64,000 bases of DNA from Nematostella vectensis (GCF_932526225.1 NC_064037.1:13529703-13593702), one strand, 5' to 3'; shown: positions 10,801-20,362, numbered from the stretch's first letter. Notes: generated by a model not told the origin, from the letters alone. Translations and numbers: made by a program.

Positions 10801-12223
10801 TTCTAAAGCGAAAGCGGTAAAACGAGCTCCCTCTCTATATAAGCCCCTTTCCTTTTCCCCTAAAAAGCATATAAATTATAAAGTAATAAAATGTTTTCAA
10901 GATTACAAGGGATTTTGCTTTGTTTATTTCTAAATAAATGCCATTGTTAGTGACTAAGTTAAAGACAAACGTAATATGAACTACCTTATAGCATATTAGA
11001 TTTTCGTTTTGGCTAAAAATTCCCTCTGTCGGGGAAAAAAACTAAAACGGGGAAAAAGATTTTGAGATGCCCCCTTCTATTAAAGAATGGCCGATCAATC
11101 ACTCATTTGACTTTGTTTATAGTTGACAAGAAAAAGATTTAATTGCAAAGAAACTTCAAAATAACAATCTAAGAATGGAGTCTGATACGACATATGGCGA
11201 TATTTGGTTGATGATATCTTGGTTACTCGCTTGAATTAGCCGATGGAAATGGATTCCTTGAGTGACTCGGCATTGAACAGGAACATAAAAAAGCAGTGTT
11301 GCCTTTGTTTTCCTCTCCACCACCCCCCCCCCCCCCCCCCCCTCTTCGAGATAAGAAGAGGAAGAAGAAGAAGAAAGAAGCTCTTATGGTATTTCAGGGA
11401 TCTCAACAAAAGATGGCGAAAATAGAAGAAACTAGGTGACATTCCACTGTTCTATCCTACAGCCCGTGATCCACCATACATCAAGTGACACCTAAACATG
11501 AAGAGAACCGATCGGGTTACAACTTACAACTTGGTTATGTGATTTTATGTGTTTACTAAAGGTTTACGTTGAGAAATGAAACAGAAAAATATAAAACGAC
11601 ACGTGCTGTATCAAAAAGCCTGAAATATACTTCTATTGTATAATGTACACGTATCTTGGGGGAAATTTGCCGTTTTGTAGTAACCGGAAATAGAGTTGAA
11701 AGTGGATGTGACGATGGACCGTAGCTCGAAGGTACAGAAACAAATAACCTCGAGGAAGTTATCTATTATGATTTAAATAGCAAACCGTTATTTAGAATCC
11801 ATTCTCAATTTCTGATACTTGGACATTGACTTGGAACAAGCAGCATTTCGCGTGGTTTAACACCTAACCAGTCAGTCCTTCCATTCAGTTACGCACGTAC
11901 GAAGTTTGGTCTAGATCAAAACCAAATTTATAAGCAATTACATATATACGTGATTCAAAGGTTACTTTCCTCTTTGAGGATCCTTTTAGGCTAGCTATTT
12001 ACATGAAAGGCGTTGCGCCACATACGAAATACCGCACACGAGGAATTGAAGGCTGCTTTTTCGTACGATTTTTGAGTTTTTTTTAGCTTCTGACTACCAT
12101 CTACATAAGAACAAGAAAAATCCTCCAAATACAGTTCTTACCTGCTGAGGATCTTTGTGTGCTAAGGAACGCGACGAGGGCAAAAACGAAGAAAGCTTTT
12201 GCTCGTACTAACGACATGGCCAT
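2080..12223 (-). CDS. Type I receptor with Ig, FN3-like domains and TM helix, gp130/class I cytokine receptor-like (3' part not seen)
   Basis: Eight exons join in phase: 12142-12223, 10219-10488, 6684-7094, 6420-6574, 5871-6036, 5338-5420, 2603-2870 and 2080-2215, giving about 523 codons with no stop. In order they encode a signal peptide (start MAMSLVRAKAFFVFALVAFL), an Ig domain, a cysteine-rich FN3-like domain ending VVKATNVFGSTYSS, an FN3 domain split over two exons, a third FN3 domain over the next two, and a transmembrane helix (IALCVILGTLGLCLITGAIV) followed by basic HRR. The signal-Ig-FN3-FN3-FN3-TM order and the FQVRC then FSDHDP ending of the second FN3 match the layout of gp130-type class I cytokine receptors. 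The WSXWS box would be degenerate. Cytoplasmic exons are not visible and may lie off the left edge. The alternative is an Ig/FN3 adhesion receptor. Gene structure is fairly secure; the cytokine-receptor reading is inference. Confidence 0.72.
2603..2870 (-). CDS. Receptor exon 7: membrane-proximal FN3 half-domain
   Basis: The exon follows 5338-5420 in phase 0, joining ...TLQWQ to KPDQES..., and so restores the Trp-x-x-Pro start of an FN3 B strand. The rest has the FN3 pattern KYLFRYWREQ then a tyrosine-corner-like MSYVISLEACTSVGC. It ends in phase 1 at a weak GTCAGA donor. If that donor is not used, the frame closes four codons later and would give a secreted form. Confidence 0.7.
2880..2962. 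repeat. CAT/CGT trinucleotide microsatellite
   Basis: Imperfect ATC and GTC triplets lie just upstream, on the minus strand, of receptor exon 7 and so within intron 6. The open frame across it is a repeat artefact. From 2963 to about 4320 I see no gene. Poly-A and GC-rich patches at 4180-4215 resemble the GCGCCCCGGGCGC motif seen again at about 62800. Confidence 0.8.
4326..4811. repeat. Compound ATC/ATAATC microsatellite in receptor intron 6
   Basis: Alternating CATCAT and CATAAT triplets with CACCAT interruptions extend for almost 500 bases and end in pure CAT. All frames are open, which produces poly-Asp and poly-Met open frames on the minus strand. None has gene-like sequence outside the repeat. 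From 4812 to 5336 only a short hairpin is visible. Confidence 0.95.
5137..5223. mobile_element. Short hairpin MITE
   Basis: The left end TGGGTATCCTAGGTACGAG and the right end CTCAGGTACCAAGGGTATA pair as inverted repeats, with further pairing of CTTCAAAC...AAGC with GCTTTGAG inside. A related, longer hairpin with ACCCTGGG/CCCAGGGT ends is at 49941-50058, so this looks like a dispersed family. Confidence 0.5.
5552..5676. repeat. Direct repeat pair in receptor intron
   Basis: GCCGTTCGTATTTCTGTCCG followed by TAATAA occurs at about 5552 and again at about 5650. The intervening and following sequence also repeats TTTCTGTCCG. It lies between receptor exons 5 and 6 and shows no coding potential of its own. 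Confidence 0.6.
7163..7306. mobile_element. Hairpin MITE with GTCGGC inverted arms
   Basis: Left arm AACCTCGTTTCCAGGGCC...GGGTCGGC pairs with right arm GCCGACCC...GGGCCATGGGAACAATGTT. The centre carries GTCACGTGACC. A second, left-truncated copy lies at 9861-9957 in the same host intron. From 7307 to 8338 I see no other feature. Confidence 0.6.
8339..9506 (+). pseudogene. Intronless rhodopsin-like (class A) GPCR with one frameshift
   Basis: Two overlapping frames together make a seven-helix receptor. The first frame (8339-8899) starts MSTLINGTEK with an N-glycosylation site. It has TM1 at about residues 22-48 with the GN motif, TM2 at 68-90, the disulfide Cys104, TM3 ending EKY instead of DRY (128-130), and TM4. 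The second frame, open from about 8835 to the TAA at 9506, supplies extracellular loop 2 (with an NES glycosylation site and a Cys in TVTCQYD), TM5, TM6, TM7 and the tail. One extra base, or two missing, between about 8830 and 8899 separates them. TM7 has FIPVF in place of NPxxY. There is no other lesion, so this is either a recent pseudogene, an allelic variant or a sequencing indel. It is nested, antisense, in intron 2 of the receptor. Ligand unknown. Confidence 0.8.
9861..9957. mobile_element. Truncated copy of the GTCGGC hairpin element
   Basis: It shares GTCACGTGACC, the ATTTCC(C/T)GCCGACC block and the GACAGGAAAGGGAGAGGGCC block with the element at 7163-7306, but lacks the left arm. It has a short internal duplication of CCGACC. 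It lies in receptor intron 2, downstream of the GPCR. Confidence 0.5.
10219..10488 (-). CDS. Receptor exon 2: Ig domain
   Basis: The exon is bounded by a CAG acceptor and a GTACG donor and is phase 1 on both sides, which is usual for extracellular domain exons. It shows the Ig core: Cys in TARCNVT, Trp in LVWSRRE, and the DDAGVYVC tyrosine corner with the second Cys. The nearer upstream CAG at the same acceptor would give an immediate stop, so the second CAG was chosen. Confidence 0.75.
11323..11342. repeat. 20-base C homopolymer
   Basis: An uninterrupted C run is followed by a purine-rich GAAGAAGAAG tract. It lies in receptor intron 1. The flanking 10500-12140 shows no further exon with a consistent phase. 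Confidence 0.9.
12142..12223 (-). CDS. Receptor exon 1: start codon and signal peptide
   Basis: ATG at 12223 is followed by a basic start, a hydrophobic core (FFVFALVAFL) and a small-residue end STQRSSAG, typical of a cleaved signal peptide. The exon ends in phase 1 at a GTAAGA donor. A second in-frame ATG lies two codons later. The phase matches the Ig exon at 10219-10488. I saw no clear core promoter upstream. Confidence 0.72.
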
Positions 12224-12446
12224 GGAGGACCATGATACGGTACTGTCGGTTAATCTTTAACTTTTGTGAGCCTCTTCATATACCGGAACTAGTTGATCCA
12301 CTGCACAATTCTGGGAAAATCGGAAATAGTCATCGGATATTTGGCTGTTTGGGATTTTTGCATAGTGACGAAGCAAAACGACGGGCTGGGAAAAGGATAA
12401 TACTAAGGGCAGCATAGCAGGGAAGATAATTGGATTCATCAACTGT

Positions 12447-12530
12447 ACATCTTGTTATTTGTAAGAACGTCTAATTTTCGGTTGAAGCTCATTTTCGGAG
12501 CCTTGAAAGGCTGAAAACGAAAACGTTATT
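12447..12530. repeat. Dispersed repeat, related to 41816-41930
   Basis: The stretch TTTGTAAGAACGTCTAATTT followed by GGTTGAAGCTCATTTTCGGAGC is matched, with drift, at about 41816-41930 in an RTEL1 intron. Two copies in one window suggest an interspersed element. From 12531 to 13242 only a T run at about 12727 and an AAGATGGCG motif at about 12945 stand out. Confidence 0.5.
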
Positions 12531-13348
12531 ACTGATATTCTTAGATTCTGTAGATTATTTGGAGTTTTGTTTTTTCAAACTGCTATGATGAATTTTGAAT
12601 TAATGCAAAAATACACACCAACTATTGCGTAGTAGTTTCAAAAAAATATTACAACCGATTTCACAGCTATAATGTACTAGGACGCACGATGCCATAGCAT
12701 AGCACATGGCCTATCCTAACTAAGGATTTTTTTTTTTTTTGCTGAAATTGACGATCAACCTTTGGATACAGTGAGAAGGAGGGGGGCACATGGTGGTCAA
12801 GGAGTTACAAAAATTTGGGATATGTTACCCTGAATAATTTATAAAGCGCTAAAACTGTACAACTATCCAAAAATTATCTCCTTTCCCCCCCAGTCCCGCG
12901 TCCGTTTTTGCGCTCGCCCCCAGGAACCACGCGGCTTATAATACAAGATGGCGCCCGATCACCGAACGGAGAGGGTCTTCCGCTAATAACATCGAGTACC
13001 GGCTGCAAGCAGGCTATAATTTATGCAGATGCGTTAGATTATGGATAGCGAAAAATTTAAAATTTTGCACCGAAAACGTGAGTGGACAGCAAATCACTAG
13101 TTTATCAATCGCAAAGTGCCCCTAGCATCAATCTCTTAATTTCTGGGTTTATACCAATATATTAGTAGTTTAGGACTTGAAAACAAACCATACCAATTTC
13201 TATTGTCATACGACGGGTTTTCGTGGGGTTTTGGTTTTGCCGGCATTTAAAGCCGCATTGTCACCAGTTTATCCGGAGGTCACACGGAAACCTCAACCGT
13301 CAAAAGACAAAAGAATCTATTAGAATCCGAGATATCAAACAGGCCATC

Positions 13349-13617
13349 TTTTACACACGGCGACTGGTACAAATGACAGAACACGATGTAGCCCCAAGGA
13401 CAACCAATATATTTAGACTTTCAATCAACGATATCTGACTCCATACAATAACAGACTTCAATCAACCCACTGGTTACATTCCCAGGATAGCAATCCGAAC
13501 GCGAAGCGCTTTACAATCCGTCTTTCTCAATCACTCCTCCCCGTTAATCCCTTACCACTCGTACTATATAATCATCTATCACGTGACAACAACTGGTGTC
13601 AAATTGCGCTTGTCACA
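13349..13617 (-). repeat. 3' LTR of the Ty3/Gypsy element
   Basis: This copy is 269 bases, matching 19364-19632 in full. Its outer terminus reads TTTTACACACGG where the partner has the canonical TGTTACACACGG, so the TG end has mutated. The inner end is CTTGTCACA. A CACGTGACAACAACTGG block lies near the inner end. Confidence 0.93.
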
Positions 13618-13631
13618 CTCTTCCCTGCTTT
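13618..13631 (-). other. Polypurine tract of the Ty3/Gypsy element
   Basis: On the minus strand AAGCAGGGAAGAG lies directly against the 3' LTR, the expected place for the plus-strand primer. Its position confirms the element's orientation. Confidence 0.75.
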
Positions 13632-13981
13632 AAAGCCTGTTTAGCTACAATAATAAAACTACCGAAAAAAAACTACTGAAAATTAACTTGACCCTGCTTC
13701 TCGAACTACACTTTCAAGAGGTGATGGTGGAGTGATCAGTCCCAACATGAAGACCTCCTTTTTAGGTTCCCCTACTAGTACAAGTATTTAAAATGTGGTT
13801 ACACAGGTGTACTAGGACACCTTAAAACTTATTTACAAATAAGCGATCGTGAAAAACATGGTTTAGCAGGTCCGGGCTATTTTTTTACTTATTTAAAAGA
13901 TATATTAAATTGTCAATTGAAAAACGCGCTCTAGAGCTCATATGAATCAGTGTCCATAATCAACTACAAAAAATATAAAGT

Positions 13982-15061
13982 TCAATATGCAACTTGATAA
14001 AACTGTAGCATCGCCATCGCATAGTGCGGTAGTGTCGGTGTGTTGTGATTCCACATCATCATTTGGTTTTGGGGCGTACACCACACCTGGGCGTACTGGT
14101 GCGGCGAGTAGTATTGTGTGAGTGGAGACACAGCTTGCACTAGTACTTGGTTGCCATACTGGTCGTACGCAAGTCGCACCGGAGGCAGCCGCACACGCGT
14201 GGGGCGACCAGTGTCCTCGTCCGGCGCAACAGGACGCTCCTCTAGGCCTGGCTCGTTGTCCGCTTGCCTGTCTGCACGAGGCTCGTTGCCCACTATTTGC
14301 TCGTCTGGAACGTCTATAGCTTCCATTACCTCAGCATGTTTACCATTACTCTCAGCGCCGGAGCTCTCTACGCATGCGTCAGAGGTCTGCTTCCCTCCAC
14401 CCTCCTCGGGACATTGTGACTGTATCCACTCCAGGTCACTCTCAGTCTCGCTTCCGGAGCTATCTGCATTACTGACATTGACTGGCTGTTGTCGCTGTCG
14501 TGGTGCTCGTCTCCTCCGCCTTACTGGGCCGGCTGGTGGTCGGTGGGCAGCCGGTTGAAGAAACTCACACGGGAAAAGTAGGTTTCTATGCAGCACGCGT
14601 GTGTTTCCCTCGCCATCCTCACGTCGTAATTCATAAACAGGACCCTCACCTCTGCGCTGGGCGACAACATGCACCGCTTCCTCCCAGTGCGACCTAAGCT
14701 TTCCTGGTCCTCCGCGTGGCGTCAGATTCCTAACCAGTACGCGATCACCTGCTTGCAGTTCGGTGTAGTTCAGTCTGCGGTTGTAGCTTTCTGCACCCCT
14801 GGCATTGCTTTGCTGTGATTTTGCAATAGCCAACCGGTACGCCTCTTGCATGGATGCTTGCCACTGTTTAACATACTCTCGATGATTTGTTTGTGCGTCT
14901 CCTCGATTATCTGTGCCCAGTATCAGATCAACAGGCAGCCTGGGAGAGTGACCATACAGCAAGTAGAACGGCGAGAAGCCTGTACTGTCGTTAGGGGTAC
15001 AGTTGTACGCGTGTACGACCTTATTCACGTGGTCCTCCCAGTTGCGCTTCTTGTCCTCCAC
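13982..15061 (-). pseudogene. Ty3/Gypsy integrase C-terminal part and tail
   Basis: The frame begins in the end of the integrase catalytic core (AYNCTPNDSTGFSPFYLLYG), continues through the chromodomain-less C-terminal region (AGDRVLVRNLTPRGGPGKL, then VYELRRE and RVLHRNLL), and ends in a long acidic, Ser-rich tail. It is out of frame with the preceding integrase piece. Plus-strand open frames over this region are shadows. Confidence 0.85.
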
Positions 15062-15815
15062 AACGTTCGCAGCATCCCTAGCAGAGTTTGGTTAAATCGT
15101 TCGGTCTTTCCGTTACCCTGGGGATGATATGGAGTCGTTCTCGTGTGACGGATCCCGCTTCAACTTTCAAGCTACTTGAATAAATGGTTTTCGAACTCTT
15201 TTCCCTGATCGTGTAGGATACGGGCGGGGAATCCGAAATGGGGAATCAGTTCGTTGAATATCTTGTCAGCAGCCGTCTTTGAAGACTTGTTTTTGGTTGG
15301 ATAGGCCTGCGCGAATCTTGTAAAATGGTCGACCACTACTAGTATGTATTCGTATCCCCCAGAGCTGCGCTCCAAATGAACAAAGTCAATAGAAATCAGT
15401 TCAAAAGGTGTAGTGGACATAACACTTTGCATCGGCGCGCGAGTAGGAACATGTGGTCTGCGTTGTTGTAAACAGTGAAAGACCTTAGTAACAAAGTGTT
15501 GTACGTCTTGCTGCATGTTCGGCCAATAGAAGCGTTCTCGTGCTAGTTGTACTACTCTATCGACACCCAAGTGTCCCATTTCTTGGTGCAACTCGCGGTA
15601 TACAAGTGCTCGATGACTGGCCGATAGAACGAGTTGTAGACGGTCTGCACTCCGTCGTCGTAAGAGTCCGTCCTTTCCGATCTCCAGTTTAGTCCATTCC
15701 CGCAGTAATGATCTCGTTGCCCGTGTCCTCTACGGGAGGGACGCTGTCCGGTTCCTTTGAAGTCTAGTACCCGACCGACGCTCTGGTCCATTGCTGTGCT
15801 CTTCGTAAGTTGCAA
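15062..15815 (-). pseudogene. Ty3/Gypsy integrase N-terminal and core region, frameshifted
   Basis: The piece at 15172-15591 has the integrase zinc-binding start (HQEMGHLGVDR) and catalytic residues in ISIDFVHLE and LHDQGKEFE. The usual CxxC of the zinc finger is reduced to one Cys (VFHCLQQRR). The GK-TERFNQ segment carrying the third catalytic residue falls in 15062-15171, broken by a frame change. The stretch 15552-15815 is a linker in another frame. Confidence 0.8.
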
Positions 15816-16054
15816 ATGTTCACACGTTTTCCTTCCAAATCCTGCATCGACGGCATATCTGCTGTTAGAATATCCGAACTGTCGCTAATCGCTGTCACCC
15901 ACGCTGTTTCTGGCGAATTAAGCGCAGTAACGCCGGCGAAGGTCTCGCAGATCTCATCCTGACACGTCGACTGAGCGTAATACTCGTCAAGTTTGGCTTG
16001 TTCCATTGGCATGCGACTTAGCGTATCCGCCACGGTGTTTAGACGACCAGGATG

Positions 16055-17632
16055 TTATTTGATGTCAAAGTTAAAATCCGCGAGCTCAGCAACCCAACGG
16101 TGCCCTGTTGCATTCAGTTTCGCCGTAGACTGTACATTTGTAAGCGGGTTATTGTCCGTATAAACCGTGAAGTGCGGCGCATAAAACAGATAGTCCCTGA
16201 AATGTTCACATACTGCCCACTTGAGAGCAAGGAATTCTAACTTTCCCGAGTGCATGTGGTAATTGCGTTCCGCGGGCGATAACGTACGAGAAGCGAACGC
16301 AATTCGCTTGAGTTGCCCGTCCTGATCTTGGTAAAGCGCAGCGCCTAAACCATCTTTTGATGCATCCGTAAACAAAACGAACTCTTCATCCCATATCGGG
16401 TAGCTTAGAACCGGCGAGGATACCACAGAATCAACGAGGTTGTTTAAAACCTGCTGATGTTCGTCGTTCCACTTGATTTTACTCGATGAGGTTACGTCTG
16501 ACTTACTTGTCTCAGGGCTCGATTGCAGGAGTTCGAAGAGACAGTTCGCTGTTTTCGAGAAATTTGGGATGTATTTCCGATGGTAGCCAAGAAGTCCTAA
16601 TAACTTGCGTACATCTCCTACTGTCGACGGCTTGCTCTCCTTGAGTGCTACTACGGCCTGAATATTGCCGGGATCTGGGCGATGACTGTCCGACGACACA
16701 ATACGTCCTAAACAAGCAACCTCGTGTTGGAACAAGCGACATTTGCGTGGTTTGAGTTTTACTCCGTGTTCCCGTAATCGGCGCAAAACTAAGCGAATGT
16801 GTTCCAAATGTTCCTCAAATGTTTTGCTGAACACGATAACATCGTCTAGATATGGGACACAGATTTCGTCTCGAAGCCCAGTCAGGCAATTCTCCATAAA
16901 ACGCTTCAGACCAAATGGGATTCGGAGCCATTCATGGAGTCCCCATGGACTGATGAAGGCCGTAAGGTGTCTTGAGTTTGGGTCAATAAACCCCTGGTGG
17001 TAGGCCTTACTCTGATCCATCATACTGAACCATTTATTGCCTCCCAAATTGTCTAAAATGTCTTGTACCCGCGGTATGGGATGTCTGTCGGAAATTGTTT
17101 TCTTGTTGATGCCACGAAAATCAATACATAGCCGAAGATCACCGTCTTTTTTGCGGACACAAACGAGAGAGGACGAATATGGAGAATGGGAAGGCTGTAT
17201 CCAACCTCTGTTCAGTAAATCTTCTATGTAGGCTTTAACCTCCGCGTAAAGCGGTTTGGGTATTTGTGAATAGTTCCTTTGTACAGGCTCTTCATCTGTC
17301 AAATTTATTTTCATTTGAATGTTTGGTACACAACCAATGTCTGAGTCATCTTTACAGAAAGAATCTATTTCTTCCGCCAGCATTTGAGTGGCCATAGCGC
17401 GTTGATTTGCATCCAAGCCACTCAAGTCAATATCAGCCATAGAACCCTTTAATGTACATACTTCAACTTGGTTTGAATAATTAGTTCCTCGCTGGATTTG
17501 TTGTTCTTTGCGATCAACTTCCGGTGTCTCTTTAAGATCAATATTCCATGACGTCACCGACCGCACGAGATTCAACGTACCGAGCACAGTTCTCCCCTTT
17601 AAGACAATATCATGCTTTGTGTTGTTGGTCAC
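16055..17632 (-). pseudogene. Ty3/Gypsy reverse transcriptase and RNase H
   Basis: This is one long frame of 525 codons. It holds the RT palm with [19 protein letters not shown], the catalytic YLDD motif ([12 protein letters not shown]), the thumb, and an RNase H domain beginning [16 protein letters not shown] with TDNNPLT near the end. It is the best preserved part of the element. A following linker with ADTLSRMP (15764-16033) is in another frame. Confidence 0.92.
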
Positions 17633-17662
17633 CTCTACGCCGACCCTACTCGCCGTGCTCTT

Positions 17663-18468
17663 TCAAAGCGTTACTAGGGTCTCAGTAATCTCTAGTCCAG
17701 ACGGTACTCTTCCGTTCACTTCAGGTTCAAATAGAGCTGGTGAATCAACATTCAAAAATCCTGTATTTGCCCGACACGTCACTAGTACTGTGTCCGATTT
17801 AAGAATTAAAACATCCTTCTTGACAGTTTTTAAACAACACAGTTCTTCTGATTCGTTCGCCGATTGTACAAAATCAACTAACGCCAAAACGTTCTCACTA
17901 GCCCCCCCGTTGAAACTAGAAGTTAAAACAGAGTTCAACGTGCCTATAAGTCTATTATTGTCTGGACAATTTTTCACAGTTTCCTCAATAACATTATACC
18001 CGATTATAGGTAGTTCAAGCGGTTGCGACGAGACCAGAAACGGAACAGTTATTTGGTGATGTTGACAGAGTCAGAGAGCTTGAATTCTATTTCGACCCAT
18101 CCCTCGAAGGGAAGTTTTGTACCATTCGCTGCCTTCAAACCCAATGACTGCTCTCCCATTAACTCTGCAATGTTCCTAATTTCCGCAGAGGGAAAGTGCT
18201 TACACACATATTCTTTCGAGACCAGAGACACTTGAGCGCCCAACTTCATTTGTCGCTCGCTCTCTACGGGCACAATCTTATTTAGAACTGCCATCAATTC
18301 TTCGTCAGTCGCTTCAGTTTTGTGCAAAACCGGTCGAACTTTGTTGCGGATTACTTCCTCTCGCAGTCCGGTCTCGACTGTGTGGACAAATAAACATTGA
18401 ACTAGTTGAGTGTCGTATTTCATATCATCCTCCTCGGCTTTTGACGCAAAGATTATTCTCTCTCTCAA
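17663..18468 (-). pseudogene. Ty3/Gypsy gag end fused to a truncated protease
   Basis: The frame 18049-18468 runs from gag capsid-like helices (EEVIRNKVRPVLHKTEAT, then NKIVPVESERQMK) directly into LGAQVSLVSKEYVCKHF, the part of a retropepsin that normally follows the DTG catalytic triplet. No zinc knuckle and no DTG are present, so an internal deletion has removed nucleocapsid and the protease active site. The region 17663-17977 continues in another frame with the spacer before RT. Confidence 0.8.
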
Positions 18469-18544
18469 GGACAGGGCCCTTAGGAGAAAATCCTGGGGTG
18501 TCTCTTTTGTGCTTTGGACTAGAGTTGTTAACTCCTGAAAGAGT

Positions 18545-19072
18545 TCAGTCGCAGATTTCTCCTGATAGTGTACTCTTACTATCTGTCTGAGTTTTTATAG
18601 CTCTAATTACACCGTCGATTATTTCGGCTTCTGAGTACCCCTTGTCCACTCCGCCGTCTATCTGCCGCATCAAACCTACAAATGTGAGCCTGTCCTTCTC
18701 TTTCTCGCCTCCGATTGACCCAGAAATCTTAAATTCCTTCCGAAATGGCATCGAAGCCGGGAGTTTAGGGGCCGTATCTTTCGCAATCGAGGAATTTCCT
18801 GTGGCGTTTTCAATAGTAGCATCGGCCTTCACCTTAGACTCTGCCTCTTGGTAAAGTTTGTCGTAATTTGCTCAGCATCTCAAGCATCTTAGACTGTAGG
18901 ACCTCGAGCTCTTCTCTCGCTTTTCCTACTTCATTCGGCTCGTTTGCATCTTTTTCCTTGCCACAAACAAAATCCCACGCGTTCTTTACAAATCGCTCTC
19001 GTCAATCAACTTTTCAAATTCCCATCGAAGCTTTCTCAAAGCCTGTAGGCGACCCTTATCCGCTTGCGCCAT
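18545..19072 (-). pseudogene. Ty3/Gypsy gag N-terminal remnants
   Basis: An ATG at 19072 opens MAQADKGRLQALRKLRWEF, a plausible gag start, but the frame closes after about 28 codons. Further gag-like sequence continues in other frames, including 18545-18832 (FVGLMRQIDGGVDKGYSEAE). The remnants are consistent with a decayed gag. Confidence 0.7.
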
Positions 19073-19339
19073 GATATCCACCTTTAGGAACTCGGAACAT
19101 TCTACCCGCATATCTCTGCTTCTATTTCCAGGACAAGATCATCCACAGTTCCTGTTGCCAGCGCCATCACTCACAATGCAGCCCCTTTTGCCGCCGCTTT
19201 CCTCTCAAAAGCTCTCAAGACAAGTTGAATAGTTCGACTCTTTTACTTACAGTTGCTGTTCGCTTTCATTCCCCCAGTCGTCGACCCTTGTAAAGTTTAA
19301 CAGTTCCGGCTCCATACAACCAAATTGGCTTCTCTTGAA

Positions 19340-19363
19340 CCGATCGCGTCGGGGTCAGCAAAA
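19340..19363 (-). other. Primer binding site region of the Ty3/Gypsy element
   Basis: Immediately inside the 5' LTR the minus strand reads TTTTGCTGACCCCGACGCG. The position and the GACCCCGACG core resemble tRNA-primed binding sites of Ty3/Gypsy elements. The priming tRNA cannot be named from this sequence alone. Confidence 0.55.
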
Positions 19364-19632
19364 TGTTACACACGGCGACTGGTACAAATGACAGGACACG
19401 ATGTAGCCCCAAGGACAACCAATATATTTAGACTTTCAATCAACGATATCTGACTCCATACAATAACTGACTTCAATCAATCCACTGGTTACAATCCCAG
19501 GATAGCAATCCGAACGCGATGCGCTTTACAATCCGTCTTTCTCAATCACTACTCTCCGTTAATCCCTTACCACGCGTACTATATAATCAACTATCACGTG
19601 ACAACAACTGGTGTCAAATTACGCTTGTCACA
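19364..19632 (-). repeat. 5' LTR of the Ty3/Gypsy element
   Basis: The LTR has canonical termini TGTTACACACGG and TTGTCACA. It is 269 bases, identical in length to the other LTR, with scattered substitutions and no indels. The flank on the right is the MITE piece beginning CATTCGCTCTTAATTATCAA. Confidence 0.95.
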
Positions 19633-20187
19633 CATTCGCTCTTAATTATCAATCACATCCGCAAAGAAACTTTCAATAAACACACTGCTTTTAATATTTT
19701 GAAATATTTTTCACGTTTTCCGTTAAAAATCATCGGAGATTATTACGTAATCGACCGGAAGTAAACTGGTGACAATGCGGCTTTAAATGTAAATAATATC
19801 GCACTCTCGAGCGCCAGGCGTTCCTCGTGGATTCAGGAACCCTGAAGGGCACATTTGCTATTATTTCAGGGCCTTGTTTTACCCTGTTACCAGAGCGATC
19901 ATTATTTTTCTTATTCAATATGATCATCTGTATAATTAAAAATAAAATATTTCCGACATAGGAGTAAAAATTTTTGTTTTTAATTACGGCATTTCCTATT
20001 TGTTCTAAGGGAAAATGTGCTTATGAAAAAAATTGTCGATAGAATTTTTTTAAACATTAGTTTTTGTCAGTATTTGAGTTATCAAAAGCAGGGACGCAGT
20101 TCTAATTGGATTGAATCATTATAAGAACTCAATGAAAAGCCTGAAACTCGTGAAATTGCTTGAAAATTATTACAGAGTTCCTGAAGT

Positions 20188-20362
20188 CTTAGCTTAACTT
20201 GTCCTGTTGTTATTTGTTGATTTTGAAGCCTAGAAGTTGGTCAAAAAGATCTCCCTCTTAGAGGGAGATCTTCTTAGAGGGAGATCTCTTAGAGGGAGAT
20301 CTCTTCGACCAATTTTTAGACTTCCAAATCGACAAAAAACAACAGGACAAGTAATTCATAAG
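20188..20362. mobile_element. Hairpin element with triplicated AGAGGGAGATCTC loop
   Basis: CTTGTCCTGTTGTTATTTGT on the left pairs with AACAACAGGACAAG on the right, and GAAGTTGGTCAAAAAGATCT pairs with the segment ending CGACCAATTTTTAGACTTCC. The loop contains three copies of TTAGAGGGAGATCTC. From 19791 to 20187 and from 20363 to 20660 nothing else is seen. Confidence 0.65.

Larger units (their letters stand above)
13349..19632 (-). mobile_element. Degenerate Ty3/Gypsy LTR retrotransposon
   Basis: Two 269-bp LTRs bracket gag and pol remnants read on the minus strand in the order gag, protease fragment, RT-RNase H, integrase. The 5' LTR is therefore at 19364-19632. Flanking CATC and CATT look like a diverged 4-5 bp target duplication inside a MITE. 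Frameshifts or stops interrupt gag (about 18990 and 18550), protease-RT (about 18050 and 17650), RNase H-integrase (about 16040 and 15570) and the integrase core (about 15100). The element is dead. Comparing the LTRs by eye shows about eleven differences, roughly 4 percent, so the insertion is old. Confidence 0.95.
13243..19790. mobile_element. MITE with TTTAAAGCCGCATTGTCACC ends, split by an LTR retrotransposon
   Basis: The left piece (13243-13348) begins CATTTAAAGCCGCATTGTCA and the right piece (19633-19790) ends TGACAATGCGGCTTTAAATG, a near-perfect terminal inverted repeat. The Ty3/Gypsy element at 13349-19632 lies between them. An uninterrupted relative at 53944-54137 reads straight through the insertion point (GGCCATCTGCTCTTAATTAT), which confirms the split. 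Confidence 0.85.

Noticed and set aside
14118-14697. Plus-strand Ser/Arg/Pro-rich frames
   Set aside because: Shadows of the Gypsy integrase tail on the minus strand.
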